DNA of 35,922 nucleotides from Actinomycetota bacterium. Its GTDB lineage: Bacteria; Actinomycetota; Actinomycetes; S36-B12. Position 1 is the stretch's first letter. Each line of letters starts with the position of its first letter. The stretch lies in the NCBI GenBank assembly GCA_009699705.1, contig WLNQ01000004.1:1-35922 (forward strand), read 5' to 3'. The notes beneath the pieces are model-generated. The model worked only from the letters and a program-made list of their open reading frames with translations, did not search any database and was not told the DNA's origin. Both the position numbers and the translations under genes were made by a program. Below are positions 25,139 through 32,623 of this stretch, in pieces.

Positions 25139-25992
25139 TGATGGCACTTGATTTCAATGCAATTGGTAATTCGACGGAGCCTGCGCGGATTAGTTGGAAT
25201 TCAGATCGAGCGTTGCTTTATGCGGTAGGTGTGGGTGCCGGGCAGGAAGATCCGATGAAGGAACTCCAATTCACGACTGAGAATAGTGAAGGCGTCACTC
25301 AGCAGGTATTGCCGACATTTGCCGTGATGCTCGGCGCTTCCACCCCAAATTTGCCCATGGTGATGTACGGAGATATCGATCGCAGCAAATTGCTACACGG
25401 ACAGCAAGCTATTCGACTTCACCGCCCGATTCCTGTTCAGGGAGAAGGTCTGCAAACGATGACTCTTATTGGGATTTACGACAAAGGCAGTGGCGCACTT
25501 GCCTTACGTAAGACTTCAGTGACTGACCTCGAGGGCAACCTGATCGTTGAATGCGTGAATGGTTCATTCATTCGCGGCGCAGGTGGTTTTGGTGGCCCTA
25601 GCGTTCCAGAAGACGAATGGAATTTGCCGACCCGGCCCGCAGACCATGTGATTCACCAGCGCACTCGCGACGATCAGGCGCTTATTTACCGACTCTCGGG
25701 TGATCGTAATCCTTTGCACAACGATCCAACTTTTGCTGCGCGCGCGGGCTATCCCATGCCAATTCTGCATGGGCTTTGTAGTTTTGGTTTTGTCGGACGA
25801 GCGCTTTTGCACGCCACGTGTGGTTCGGATGTTTCAGCGTTTCGTGGGATGTCAGTGCGGTTCTCCAAGCCAGTGATGCCTGGACAAACTCTGACCACTT
25901 CAATGTGGGTTAAGGGCGGACAAGTGCAATTTCAGACAAAAGTAGGAGACAGTGTGGTGCTCGATCGCGGAACGGCTGAGGTAAGTGCATGA
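25138..25992 (+). CDS. MaoC-type enoyl-CoA hydratase, double hot-dog (Hsd4B-like)
   Basis: 284 aa, the length of double hot-dog hydratase-2 proteins such as Hsd4B (about 286 aa). The N-terminal half is a degenerate hot dog (LPTFAVMLGA). The C-terminal half holds the catalytic motif YRLSGDRNPLHNDPTFAA with Asp and His and the downstream GYPMPILHGLCSFG. It hydrates trans-2-enoyl-CoA to the (R)-3-hydroxyacyl-CoA, which the preceding SDR would oxidise. It starts at ATG 25138 (or 25141), overlapping the SDR stop by one base, and overlaps the next DUF35 start by four. Confidence 0.92.
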   Translation: MMALDFNAIGNSTEPARISWNSDRALLYAVGVGAGQEDPMKELQFTTENSEGVTQQVLPTFAVMLGASTPNLPMVMYGDIDRSKLLHGQQAIRLHRPIPVQGEGLQTMTLIGIYDKGSGALALRKTSVTDLEGNLIVECVNGSFIRGAGGFGGPSVPEDEWNLPTRPADHVIHQRTRDDQALIYRLSGDRNPLHNDPTFAARAGYPMPILHGLCSFGFVGRALLHATCGSDVSAFRGMSVRFSKPVMPGQTLTTSMWVKGGQVQFQTKVGDSVVLDRGTAEVSA

Positions 25993-26405
25993 GTGGGAAG
26001 TTATTGCCTAACCCAACACCGGAAACTCGGATCTACTGGGAAAAAACAGCGTTAAACGAGTTATGGATGCCATATTGCCAAACCGATGGCTGGGTATTTC
26101 CTCCCCGTTTTCACTGCCCAACGTGCGCATCAACTGAGTTTGAATGGCGTCAACTCTCGGGCCGCGGAACGATTGCGTCATTCATCATCACGCATCGCGG
26201 TGGCGCCGGATATCAAGATGAAGTGCCATATTTCATCATTTTGGTCGACCTAGAAGAGGGCCCACGTTTGGTGGGGAATCTCTACGGCGTTCCAGTGGAA
26301 CCAACAGCTGTTGAAGTCGGGATGCCCGTTGAAGTTTTCTTTGAGCTTCGAGACGGAATACATCTTCCGCAATGGCGTCCAGCCGGATCGAAGGTGACGA
26401 TATGA
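25989..26405 (+). CDS. DUF35 OB-fold protein, module C, with altered zinc ribbon
   Basis: 138 aa. The second knuckle is intact (Cys43-x2-Cys46, HCPTCAS), but the first reads YCQTDG: Cys30 is followed by Asp33 where the sister proteins have the second Cys. Zinc may be held by three Cys plus Asp, or the site may be lost. OB-fold segments SGRGTIASFIIT and DEVPYFIILVDLEEGP are normal. It overlaps the MaoC gene (ATGA) and the thiolase-like gene (ATGA) by 4 nt each, so the three products are tightly coupled; in mycobacteria MaoC-like and DUF35 domains are fused in ChsH2, which binds Ltp2. Confidence 0.88.
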   Translation: MSGKLLPNPTPETRIYWEKTALNELWMPYCQTDGWVFPPRFHCPTCASTEFEWRQLSGRGTIASFIITHRGGAGYQDEVPYFIILVDLEEGPRLVGNLYGVPVEPTAVEVGMPVEVFFELRDGIHLPQWRPAGSKVTI

Positions 26406-27541
26406 CCTACGAAGAAATCGTGATTGTCGGAGCAGCTGAATCTGAATTGATCGGCATCGTTCCTGACGTTTCGGCAACAGGACTTGCTATTGGCTCTGCG
26501 CTTCGCGCTTTGGACGACGCTGGCTTGAAGCCGTCAGATGTTGATGGCATTGCTGGAACATTGCATGTTTCAGAACTTGCACTCCAGCTTGGGGTGAAAC
26601 CTCGATATGCCGATGGCACCAATGTCGGCGGCTGCTCGTACATGCTGCATGTAAGGCACGCAGTTGCTGCACTTCGCAGTGGCATGGCTGATGTCGTCGT
26701 GATCATGCATGGGGAGTCCGGAAGATCACGCGTGGGATCACCGCCGATGGCCATGGATATGGCTACAGCGTCAGGTCAGTTTGAGCGACCGTATGGCATC
26801 GCAGGAACGTTCTCTATGTTCACGATTCCCACGATGGCCTACCTGCATAAATATGGGCTGGATGAGACAGCTCTTGCCCACGTGTCTGTAGCTCAATCAA
26901 AGTGGGCAGCGCAACAACCAAGGGCACTTCGGCAAAAGGTGCTTAGCGTTGAAGACGTGATGGAATCCAAGATGATCTCTTGGCCGTTTAGAGTTCTTGA
27001 GTGCTGTCCTGTCACCGATGGTGGCGGTTCACTAGTTCTCACGACTGCGAAACGTGCCGCTGACATGGATCTCAAGTACAAGCCAGTTGTGGTTGCGGGC
27101 ACTGGTGAACTTGTTGAAGGTGCAGGTTCGTCATTCATGGAAGACCTCACAAGTTTCCGCGCTTTCCGTGAGTCGTCTGCTGAAGCTTTCAGAACAGCTG
27201 ACATGACGGTGAACGATATTGACCACCTTATGATTTATGACGCTTATGCGCACGTCCCGCTTTACGGCTTGGAAGATCTGGGCTTTGTCGGGCGTGGCGA
27301 GGCGTCCGAGTTCATTAAAAGTGGGGCAACTAGCCCCGGTGGCTCCCTGCCAATGAACACGAACGGGGGTGGATTGATGTACACCCATACCGGGATGTAC
27401 GGGATGTTCGCGCTCCAAGAAGGCGTGCGTCAGATTCGCGGAACGTCGCCGGCACAAGTTGAAGGTGTACAAACAAGTTTTGTGCAAGGTGTGGGTGGAA
27501 TGTTTGGCGCAGCGGGTGCGGTGGTTCTAAGAACGCAATAG
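26402..27541 (+). CDS. Ltp2-like thiolase-fold aldolase candidate, module C
   Basis: 379 aa from ATG 26402. Thiolase-fold opening IGSALRALDDAGLKPSDVDG. The nucleophile region is NVGGCSYMLHV: a Cys is present but shifted relative to N-x-x-CATGST, at the place where aldolase-type relatives usually have Ala, so I do not read it as the thiolase nucleophile. GHP-x-G is replaced by NTNGGGLMYTHTGM. MIYDAYAHVPLYGLEDLGF and the N-x-GGG motif resemble Ltp2, the retro-aldolase that removes the last propionyl unit of the cholesterol side chain. The neighbourhood (Hsd4A-, Hsd4B- and DUF35-like genes directly upstream) makes this the best Ltp2 counterpart in the window. Confidence 0.85.
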   Translation: MTYEEIVIVGAAESELIGIVPDVSATGLAIGSALRALDDAGLKPSDVDGIAGTLHVSELALQLGVKPRYADGTNVGGCSYMLHVRHAVAALRSGMADVVVIMHGESGRSRVGSPPMAMDMATASGQFERPYGIAGTFSMFTIPTMAYLHKYGLDETALAHVSVAQSKWAAQQPRALRQKVLSVEDVMESKMISWPFRVLECCPVTDGGGSLVLTTAKRAADMDLKYKPVVVAGTGELVEGAGSSFMEDLTSFRAFRESSAEAFRTADMTVNDIDHLMIYDAYAHVPLYGLEDLGFVGRGEASEFIKSGATSPGGSLPMNTNGGGLMYTHTGMYGMFALQEGVRQIRGTSPAQVEGVQTSFVQGVGGMFGAAGAVVLRTQ

Positions 27542-27576
27542 GTTTGGTCCGAAAACACAACAACGAAAGGTTCCCC

Positions 27577-28422
27577 ATGGAGCATTACTCAGCACCAGAT
27601 ATTGAAACTTGGAAAGAAGCGGGTCTTGATTTCTATGTGAAGAATCAGGTTGCCTTTATCATCCTGAATCGTCCACACATCAAGAATGCCGTGACGCACC
27701 CATTGCGCAACGCGATCTTAAAAGCGCTAGATGAGGTCAACATCAACGCTGGTATTCGAGCAGCTGTTATCCATGGTGCGGGCGGGGCCTTTTGTTCCGG
27801 CGCGGATCTGAGCGAGCCGGATCACACCGAGATTCCAGTTGACCACCGCAGAGGAGAGCGCCACCATGTGAGCCGCGAAGACGGTCTCATGTTCGGCTGG
27901 TACCGAATCATCGAAAAAATGTGGACGAACACAAAGCCAATTGTGACAGCGGTAGACGGTGCTGCTTATGGCTTTGGTTGCAACTTTGGTTTTGCTGGCG
28001 ATTACATCGTGGCCGGTGACACTGCGCGTTTCTGTGAGATTTTCGTTACCCGTGGGCTTCCGCTTGAAGCCAGTGGTGCGTACTTGCTTTCACGTAGCGT
28101 GAGCCCAGCTCGGGCTAAGGAAATCGCACTGTTTGGTGAGCCACTTCTTGCTGCTAAGGCTCTGGAATGGGGCTTAGTCAATGTGGTTGTTCCTGCAGCC
28201 GAGGTTCTCGCGAAGGCCACGGAGGTTGCTGAGAAGTTGGCAAGTGGCCCAACGATCATGATTGGCCAGATCAAGGCACAGCTCAACGATGCGCTTGATC
28301 AAAACCTGCGCCAAACCTGGAAAGACGAGGTTACCTACCTTGGCCTTGGATCCGGCTCAGACAGCCAGGAAGCCATGCTTGCATTCAAGGAAAAACGCGC
28401 TCCGAAGTTCACCGGACGTTAA
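27577..28422 (+). CDS. Enoyl-CoA hydratase/isomerase (crotonase) family protein
   Basis: 281 aa from ATG 27577 (GAAAGG upstream; an open extension to 27544 lacks a ribosome site). Oxyanion-hole blocks are GAGGAFCSGADLS and VDGAAYGFGCNFGFAGD. A Glu in RFCEIFVTRGL sits at the usual catalytic acid/base helix, though LPLEASGAYLL replaces the common PGAGG. That makes hydration plausible, but isomerase or hydrolase activity cannot be excluded. It carries an insertion rich in His and Asp (EPDHTEIPVDHRRGERHH) after the first block. It follows module C by 35 nt. Confidence 0.86.
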   Translation: MEHYSAPDIETWKEAGLDFYVKNQVAFIILNRPHIKNAVTHPLRNAILKALDEVNINAGIRAAVIHGAGGAFCSGADLSEPDHTEIPVDHRRGERHHVSREDGLMFGWYRIIEKMWTNTKPIVTAVDGAAYGFGCNFGFAGDYIVAGDTARFCEIFVTRGLPLEASGAYLLSRSVSPARAKEIALFGEPLLAAKALEWGLVNVVVPAAEVLAKATEVAEKLASGPTIMIGQIKAQLNDALDQNLRQTWKDEVTYLGLGSGSDSQEAMLAFKEKRAPKFTGR

Positions 28423-28431
28423 AACAACGAG

Positions 28432-28473
28432 CAATGGCGTTGCACTGCGAAATATCGCGGCGCAACGCCATTG
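28432..28473 (+). terminator. Hairpin after the crotonase gene
   Basis: CAATGGCGTTGC at 28432-28443 pairs perfectly with GCAACGCCATTG at 28462-28473, with further pairing (GCGA/TCGC) inside the 18-nt loop. Only a weak T stretch (GCGTTCTTAA) follows, so it is either a partial terminator or an mRNA-stabilising stem between the crotonase and SRPBCC genes. Confidence 0.5.
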
Positions 28474-28530
28474 GCGTTCTTAAGGCACAAACCAACCTAG
28501 AGTGACCCCTAACTTTCGAAAGGTATGAAC

Positions 28531-28986
28531 ATGGCTCAGGGGCTCATAAAGGTCAGTGCAACCGCGCAGTCAACCGCATCAGCAGAAGCTGTCTTTGCAT
28601 TGCTTGCGGCCGGAGAGACGTGGCCTAATTGGGCGCCGATTAAAACCTATGCCCTTCATACGCCTGGGGTGGATGGCGGTGAGAGCGTTGGAGCTGTACG
28701 GCAGTGGAATAGCGGATTGATGATGAACCTAGAACAGATCGTTGAACTCCAGGCTCCAACAAAGTTTGCGTACACCTTGAAGCAAAGCAAATTAGTAGCC
28801 GTGAAGAACTACCGGGCTGATGTGGACGTTGTTCCTACTGCTACCGGTTGCTCGGTCACCTGGAGTTCAGTCTTCGACCCAAAACTTGCGGGGACTGGTT
28901 GGTTCTGGAAGTTTGCCCTTGGAAAATTGAGCAGCCAGCTCGCTGCTGGTGTCGCGGCTTACGCAGCAAAACCAGCAGCAAACTAG
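28531..28986 (+). CDS. SRPBCC (START/polyketide cyclase-like) protein
   Basis: 151 aa. The N-terminal STASAEAVFALLAAGETWPNW is the classic first strand and helices of the SRPBCC fold, followed by GVGA-like GESVGAVRQW and a C-terminal long helix (LGKLSSQLAAGVAAY). These helix-grip proteins bind hydrophobic ligands; many have no known reaction. ATG 28531 is chosen because GAAAGG lies 7 nt upstream, whereas ATG 28525 would be too close to it. Possible roles are lipid or steroid carrier or cyclase-like enzyme; unproven. Its TAG stop directly abuts the opposing thiolase-like stop. Confidence 0.8.
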   Translation: MAQGLIKVSATAQSTASAEAVFALLAAGETWPNWAPIKTYALHTPGVDGGESVGAVRQWNSGLMMNLEQIVELQAPTKFAYTLKQSKLVAVKNYRADVDVVPTATGCSVTWSSVFDPKLAGTGWFWKFALGKLSSQLAAGVAAYAAKPAAN

Positions 28987-30138
28987 CTACTCAGCTGTAA
29001 GCAGCGCGCAGGCTGCGAAGCCGCCCACTGCGTTACTCACAACGCCAACTTCAGGCTTCTTTGGCAATGCGCGATCGCCGGCTGTGCCACGCAATTGTCG
29101 GGTTACTTCGATGAAGAAGTTCGCACCGTGACGTCGTCCCACGTTGCACGCTCCGCCATCAGTGTTGGTTGGAAGTGATCCAGTTGCGCTCGTGGCCCCT
29201 GAACGCACGAATGAGCCGCTCTCGCCTTCGCCACAGAAACCTAAGGCTTCTAGCCACTGCATTGCGATGAAACTGAAGCCGTCATACAACCCTGCGGTAT
29301 CAACGTCGCTTGGCTTGAGGTCAGTGCGTGACCACATCCGCTTTGAAGCCATCCAAGGTGAGGAGTGCGTCATGTCGCCGACGAGGCTGAAGTCAGCTTC
29401 CTTGGTTGTGCCGTTGGCCCAAGAGTCAAAGAACACTGGCTTTTGCTTCATGTCACGTGCACGTTCTTCGGTAGTGAAGATCAATGCGCTTGATGAGTCG
29501 ACTGGGTAATCGCAGTCGAATAAGTGCAGCGGCTTAGCGATGTAACGCGAGTTGAGGTAGTCGTCCATGGTGAGCTCTTCATGGAAGAAGGACTCAGTTG
29601 GATTAGCAACAGCGAACTTGCGTTGGGCGATTGCGAATGCACCAAAGTCTTCTTCGGTCGAGCCGTACATCGCCATGTGACGCTGCATATACAGACCCGC
29701 CCAATGGGAACCAGTGAATGATCCGTAAGGCATGCTGAATTGCTGGTTTCCTGGGATACCTTGATTGCCAGAAGGCCTGCCACCTCCGGCGGCACCGTCC
29801 TTGTGGACCGTGCGAAGGGTTAATACAGTTTCCGCCGACCCAGATGCGATTGCAGCAATCGCATGCATAGCTGCAACGCTATATGCAGCGCCATCAACGT
29901 TGCCTGAGTAGAAGGCAAGGTCTGGGATACCGAGCATTGCTGCAGTGTGGGTAGATGAAACGAATTGGTGGGGGAAGCTGTGGACAACCACACCATCGAT
30001 GTCTGTCGGCTTGATGCCTGCATCGTCCATAGCCGCGACGCTGGATTGTGCTGTCAACTTGTCGAGGGTGTATCCGGTGCCGCGGCTTACGTCTGAATAG
30101 CCGACACCAACGATTGCTACACGATTCTTTTTAGCCAT
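28987..30138 (-). CDS. Thiolase-like lipid-transfer protein / aldolase candidate, module D
   Basis: 383 aa. Starts MAKKNRVAIVGVGYSDVSRG at ATG 30138 with AGGAG 6 nt upstream. The nucleophile region is FYSGNVDGAAYSVAAM, without Cys, and the GHP-x-G region is NTDGGACNVGRRHG. AGLYDGFSFIAMQWLEALGF and WMASKRMWSRTDLKPSDVD closely parallel module A, making A and D the closest pair among the four by eye. The Ltp2-like retro-aldolase role is inferred from the missing Cys and the DUF35 partner 30 nt upstream in the same unit. Confidence 0.84.
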   Translation of the reverse strand: MAKKNRVAIVGVGYSDVSRGTGYTLDKLTAQSSVAAMDDAGIKPTDIDGVVVHSFPHQFVSSTHTAAMLGIPDLAFYSGNVDGAAYSVAAMHAIAAIASGSAETVLTLRTVHKDGAAGGGRPSGNQGIPGNQQFSMPYGSFTGSHWAGLYMQRHMAMYGSTEEDFGAFAIAQRKFAVANPTESFFHEELTMDDYLNSRYIAKPLHLFDCDYPVDSSSALIFTTEERARDMKQKPVFFDSWANGTTKEADFSLVGDMTHSSPWMASKRMWSRTDLKPSDVDTAGLYDGFSFIAMQWLEALGFCGEGESGSFVRSGATSATGSLPTNTDGGACNVGRRHGANFFIEVTRQLRGTAGDRALPKKPEVGVVSNAVGGFAACALLTAE

Positions 30139-30161
30139 GAGTAACTCCTGAAGTATGAATG

Positions 30162-30175
30162 CCAGTAATTACTGG
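30162..30175. repeat. 14-bp perfect palindrome in the module D intergenic gap
   Basis: CCAGTAATTACTGG overlaps the DUF35 stop codon, 24 nt before the thiolase-like start. It contains GTAA and TTAC half-sites back to back. It may be an operator, a small hairpin or chance. Confidence 0.4.
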
Positions 30176-30591
30176 GCTGCTGGATGGAAGACGGGAAGCA
30201 TGAAGCCTTCGCCGAGCGGCTGGAAAGTTACTTCGACACGATCTCCAACTTTCACGTCATCTGGATTCACATTGACGATATTGGTGATCATTTTTAGACC
30301 GGGCTGATCATCAAGCTCAACTACGGCCAGCACGAAAGGAAGTTTGTCCTCAAACCAAGGATGGAAGGCTTGAGTCGGAATGCAGAACGTGTAGACGGTT
30401 CCTTTCCCTGACACGGGGGCTGATCCGAGGTCGAAACTTAGGCATGCGGAGCAAATTGGCTCAGGTGCATGCTGGAAGTGCCCACATGAATTGCAATGTT
30501 GAATAACTAGTTGGCCTTTGCTAGCGCCTTCCCAAAAAGGAGCGGTGAGCTCATTGGGTAGCGGTAGCGGTGGTGAAACCTCTGTTGTCAT
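30169..30591 (-). CDS. DUF35 OB-fold protein with zinc ribbon, module D
   Basis: 140 aa from ATG 30591. The frame is open to 30699, but that part overlaps the upstream SDR and encodes an Arg-rich run unlike any DUF35 start; GGAGAGG precedes ATG 30591. Knuckles Cys33-x2-Cys36 and Cys47-x2-Cys50 (HCNSCG, CSAC) are intact, followed by SGKGTVYTFCIPTQ and DKLPFVLAVVELDDQPG. Order in the transcript is SDR, DUF35, thiolase-like, with gaps of 14 and 30 nt. Confidence 0.89.
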   Translation of the reverse strand: MTTEVSPPLPLPNELTAPFWEGASKGQLVIQHCNSCGHFQHAPEPICSACLSFDLGSAPVSGKGTVYTFCIPTQAFHPWFEDKLPFVLAVVELDDQPGLKMITNIVNVNPDDVKVGDRVEVTFQPLGEGFMLPVFHPAAQ

Positions 30592-30605
30592 TGTTCGTCC
30601 TCTCC

Positions 30606-31412
30606 TTATTCGCTGTCTTCTGGCCAAAGCACATCGTCGGTAAGTCCCCCGAGTCCGCGCGGGCCACCGTCGATTGAAAGTGTTTGTCCGCTGATCCAAC
30701 TGCTCATGTCGCTTACGAAGAACAATGCGCCGTTGGCAATATCAATGGGCCAACCCACCCGACGAAGCGGTACTTCCGCCCCCATGCTGTCGGCGTCCAT
30801 GCCGAAACGCTCCCATGATCGAAGTGCACCTTCTGAGGCAACTCCACCAACTGCAATGGCATTGGCTCGGATACCTTTGGGTCCCCACTCGGCTGCGATC
30901 ACTCGCGTGAACATCTGCAAGCCAGCTTTACCTGCTGAATATGCTGCTCCGCCTTTGACTCCTGAAACACCTGCAGCTGAAGACATCGACACGATCGAGG
31001 CGTGTTCAGATTTAAGGAGGTGCGGGAGAGCAGCGTGAGAACACAAGTAAGCAGAAGTGAGGTTGAGTTCAATTGAATTACGGAATCGCTCAGGCGAAGT
31101 GTCTTTGGTCGGGAACATGTACGCGCCACCGGCGTTGTTGATCAGGATGTCAATTTTGCCAAACTCGCTTACGGTGGTGTCTATCAGGTGTTGGACTTGG
31201 TCATCTTCGCGAACGTCGGTTTGCACAGCGAGGGCACGATGACCTGACTTAGCGATAATTTCTTCGGCAGTTGTTTGCAGGCGTTCGAGTTTTCTACCAG
31301 CGATCACGACATCGGCTCCGTGTTCGGCGAACAGCCGAGCAGTTGTCGCACCGATGCCGGTACCGCCACCAGTAATGATTGCTACGCGACCCGTTAAGTC
31401 CATCATGTCCAT
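30606..31412 (-). CDS. Short-chain dehydrogenase/reductase, FabG-like
   Basis: 268 aa. TGGGTGIGATTARLFAEHG cofactor loop; VVIAGRK with Arg, compatible with NADP; LINNAGG; catalytic region MSSAAGVSGVKGGAAYSAGKAG with Ser, Tyr and Lys; GQTLSIDGG near the C-terminus. ATG 31412 is placed 6 nt behind GGAAGAG; two further ATG codons follow within four codons. It is the first gene of the module D unit and is divergent from the DUF2889-type pair. Likely acts on a hydroxy- or ketoacyl-CoA feeding the aldolase candidate; substrate unknown. Confidence 0.88.
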   Translation of the reverse strand: MDMMDLTGRVAIITGGGTGIGATTARLFAEHGADVVIAGRKLERLQTTAEEIIAKSGHRALAVQTDVREDDQVQHLIDTTVSEFGKIDILINNAGGAYMFPTKDTSPERFRNSIELNLTSAYLCSHAALPHLLKSEHASIVSMSSAAGVSGVKGGAAYSAGKAGLQMFTRVIAAEWGPKGIRANAIAVGGVASEGALRSWERFGMDADSMGAEVPLRRVGWPIDIANGALFFVSDMSSWISGQTLSIDGGPRGLGGLTDDVLWPEDSE

Positions 31413-31477
31413 TTGTCACTCTTCCGATTCGAGGTGATGCAACCGTAAGTGCTGAGGTAACTCTTGTCCGGGTTTCA

Positions 31478-31492
31478 CAGAATCTCATTCTG
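31478..31492. promoter_or_regulatory. Palindrome in the divergent SDR / DUF2889 promoter region
   Basis: CAGAAT-CTC-ATTCTG is a perfect 6+6 dyad located 66 nt from the SDR start and 76 nt from the DUF2889-type start, inside the 155-nt divergent spacer. It is a different sequence from the GTAA-N3-TTAY sites. It is a candidate operator for co-regulation of both directions. Confidence 0.4.
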
Positions 31493-31567
31493 AAAATTAG
31501 GATGGACATTTCGGACCGTCAGCTAGTCTGTGAGCAAAGGTGTTCGCCGGATTTCTAAGGATGAGTT

Positions 31568-32572
31568 TTGCCATACGAACTTCCCGTTGTGGGTCGCGCT
31601 ATCACGAATGGCGTTAGCGGCCCTAGCGACCCAAGCCCGGAACGCAAGCCCCATTCAATTCGGCGCACATCGTCCTTGGATTTGGATTATCCGAATGGTT
31701 TGGAAGGTAGTCGAAGAGTGCGAGCCAGGGCTCGCGACCTCATAACCTTTGACGGTGGGACGAAAGTCTTGGCGGACGATGTGCTCGTGGTTTCTGTTGC
31801 GATCGATAGGTCGTATGAATCCATTTTCAGTTTTCCAGATCGACCATCCTTGCAAGAAATGGTTGGCCCGCGGGGAACGAAGAATTCCAGACGCGCGATG
31901 AGCGCACTCGTGCCAGAGGAACGCGAAGCTGGAAGTCCGCTTTACCTGTTGCTGGATGATCTTCCAGCGATTTCATTGGTGGCCGGACACATCCCAGTTG
32001 AATGGGTACCTCCACAAGAGCGCACCTCGCAACTCAAGGGAGACTATCGAGCCCCGGTTGGCGTCTGCGCTGGATTCCAGGAAGGCTCAAATGCGATCGG
32101 GCCTGATGGGAAGAACCTTTTCGTCCATCAAGTGCAATCGATTGGGTTGCTCACGCGCACAGATGATCCGGCGGCCTGGCATAAACTCCAAGATGAAGTG
32201 GACGCGCCCTCAATGCGAAGGGTTCGGCGCATCGATGTGTGGGTCGATGATGTCATTCATGTCGATGCATTCTTCCAAGATAGCTGCACCACACCGCATC
32301 ACGGACGGATCGCTGTACACGAGTATTGCCTCACAGCGAGGGCGGATTTGCAGACTGGGGTCTTGCTTTCAGTTGTTGCTGATCCACGAGTGTTGCCCTT
32401 TGATGCCTGCCCTTCGGCTGTCGGCAATATCGATCGAATGATTGGTATACCGCTGGTCGAGTTTCGTGAAGCGGTGCTCGACCAGTTGCCTGGAACCCTT
32501 GGGTGCACTCACTTAAATGATGCGCTTCGTGCTCTCGCCGAAGTGCCCACGATGGTGGGATCGATTCAGTAG
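31568..32572 (+). CDS. DUF2889-type protein, paralogue 2
   Basis: 334 aa from TTG 31568, with AAGGATGAG directly upstream; an ATG at 31561 is out of frame. N-terminal SIRRTSSLDLDYP and RARARDLITFDGG, central VCAGFQEGSNAIG, AWHKLQDE, RRIDVWVDD, then RIAVHEYCLTARADLQTG, LPFDACPSAVG and the C-terminal GCTHLNDALRALAEVP (Cys313, His315). Closest in the window is the following gene; the 5096 gene is more distant. No signal peptide or membrane segment. Function is not established for the family. Its position opposite module D suggests a job in the same catabolic route. Confidence 0.75.
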   Translation: MPYELPVVGRAITNGVSGPSDPSPERKPHSIRRTSSLDLDYPNGLEGSRRVRARARDLITFDGGTKVLADDVLVVSVAIDRSYESIFSFPDRPSLQEMVGPRGTKNSRRAMSALVPEEREAGSPLYLLLDDLPAISLVAGHIPVEWVPPQERTSQLKGDYRAPVGVCAGFQEGSNAIGPDGKNLFVHQVQSIGLLTRTDDPAAWHKLQDEVDAPSMRRVRRIDVWVDDVIHVDAFFQDSCTTPHHGRIAVHEYCLTARADLQTGVLLSVVADPRVLPFDACPSAVGNIDRMIGIPLVEFREAVLDQLPGTLGCTHLNDALRALAEVPTMVGSIQ

Positions 32573-32623
32573 GCTGCAGTTCTGAGCTGGTACTCGATGA
32601 GACCGGACGACGAAAGGTGTGGG

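Noticed and set aside
26402-27541. Cys in NVGGCSY of module C read as a thiolase nucleophile
   Set aside because: The loop is shorter and the Cys is offset relative to N-x-x-CATGST, and GHP-x-G is missing, so it does not support thiolase chemistry.
30592-30699. N-terminal extension of the module D DUF35 protein
   Set aside because: Overlaps the SDR gene, encodes an Arg-rich run and lacks DUF35 similarity; ATG 30591 has GGAGAGG upstream.
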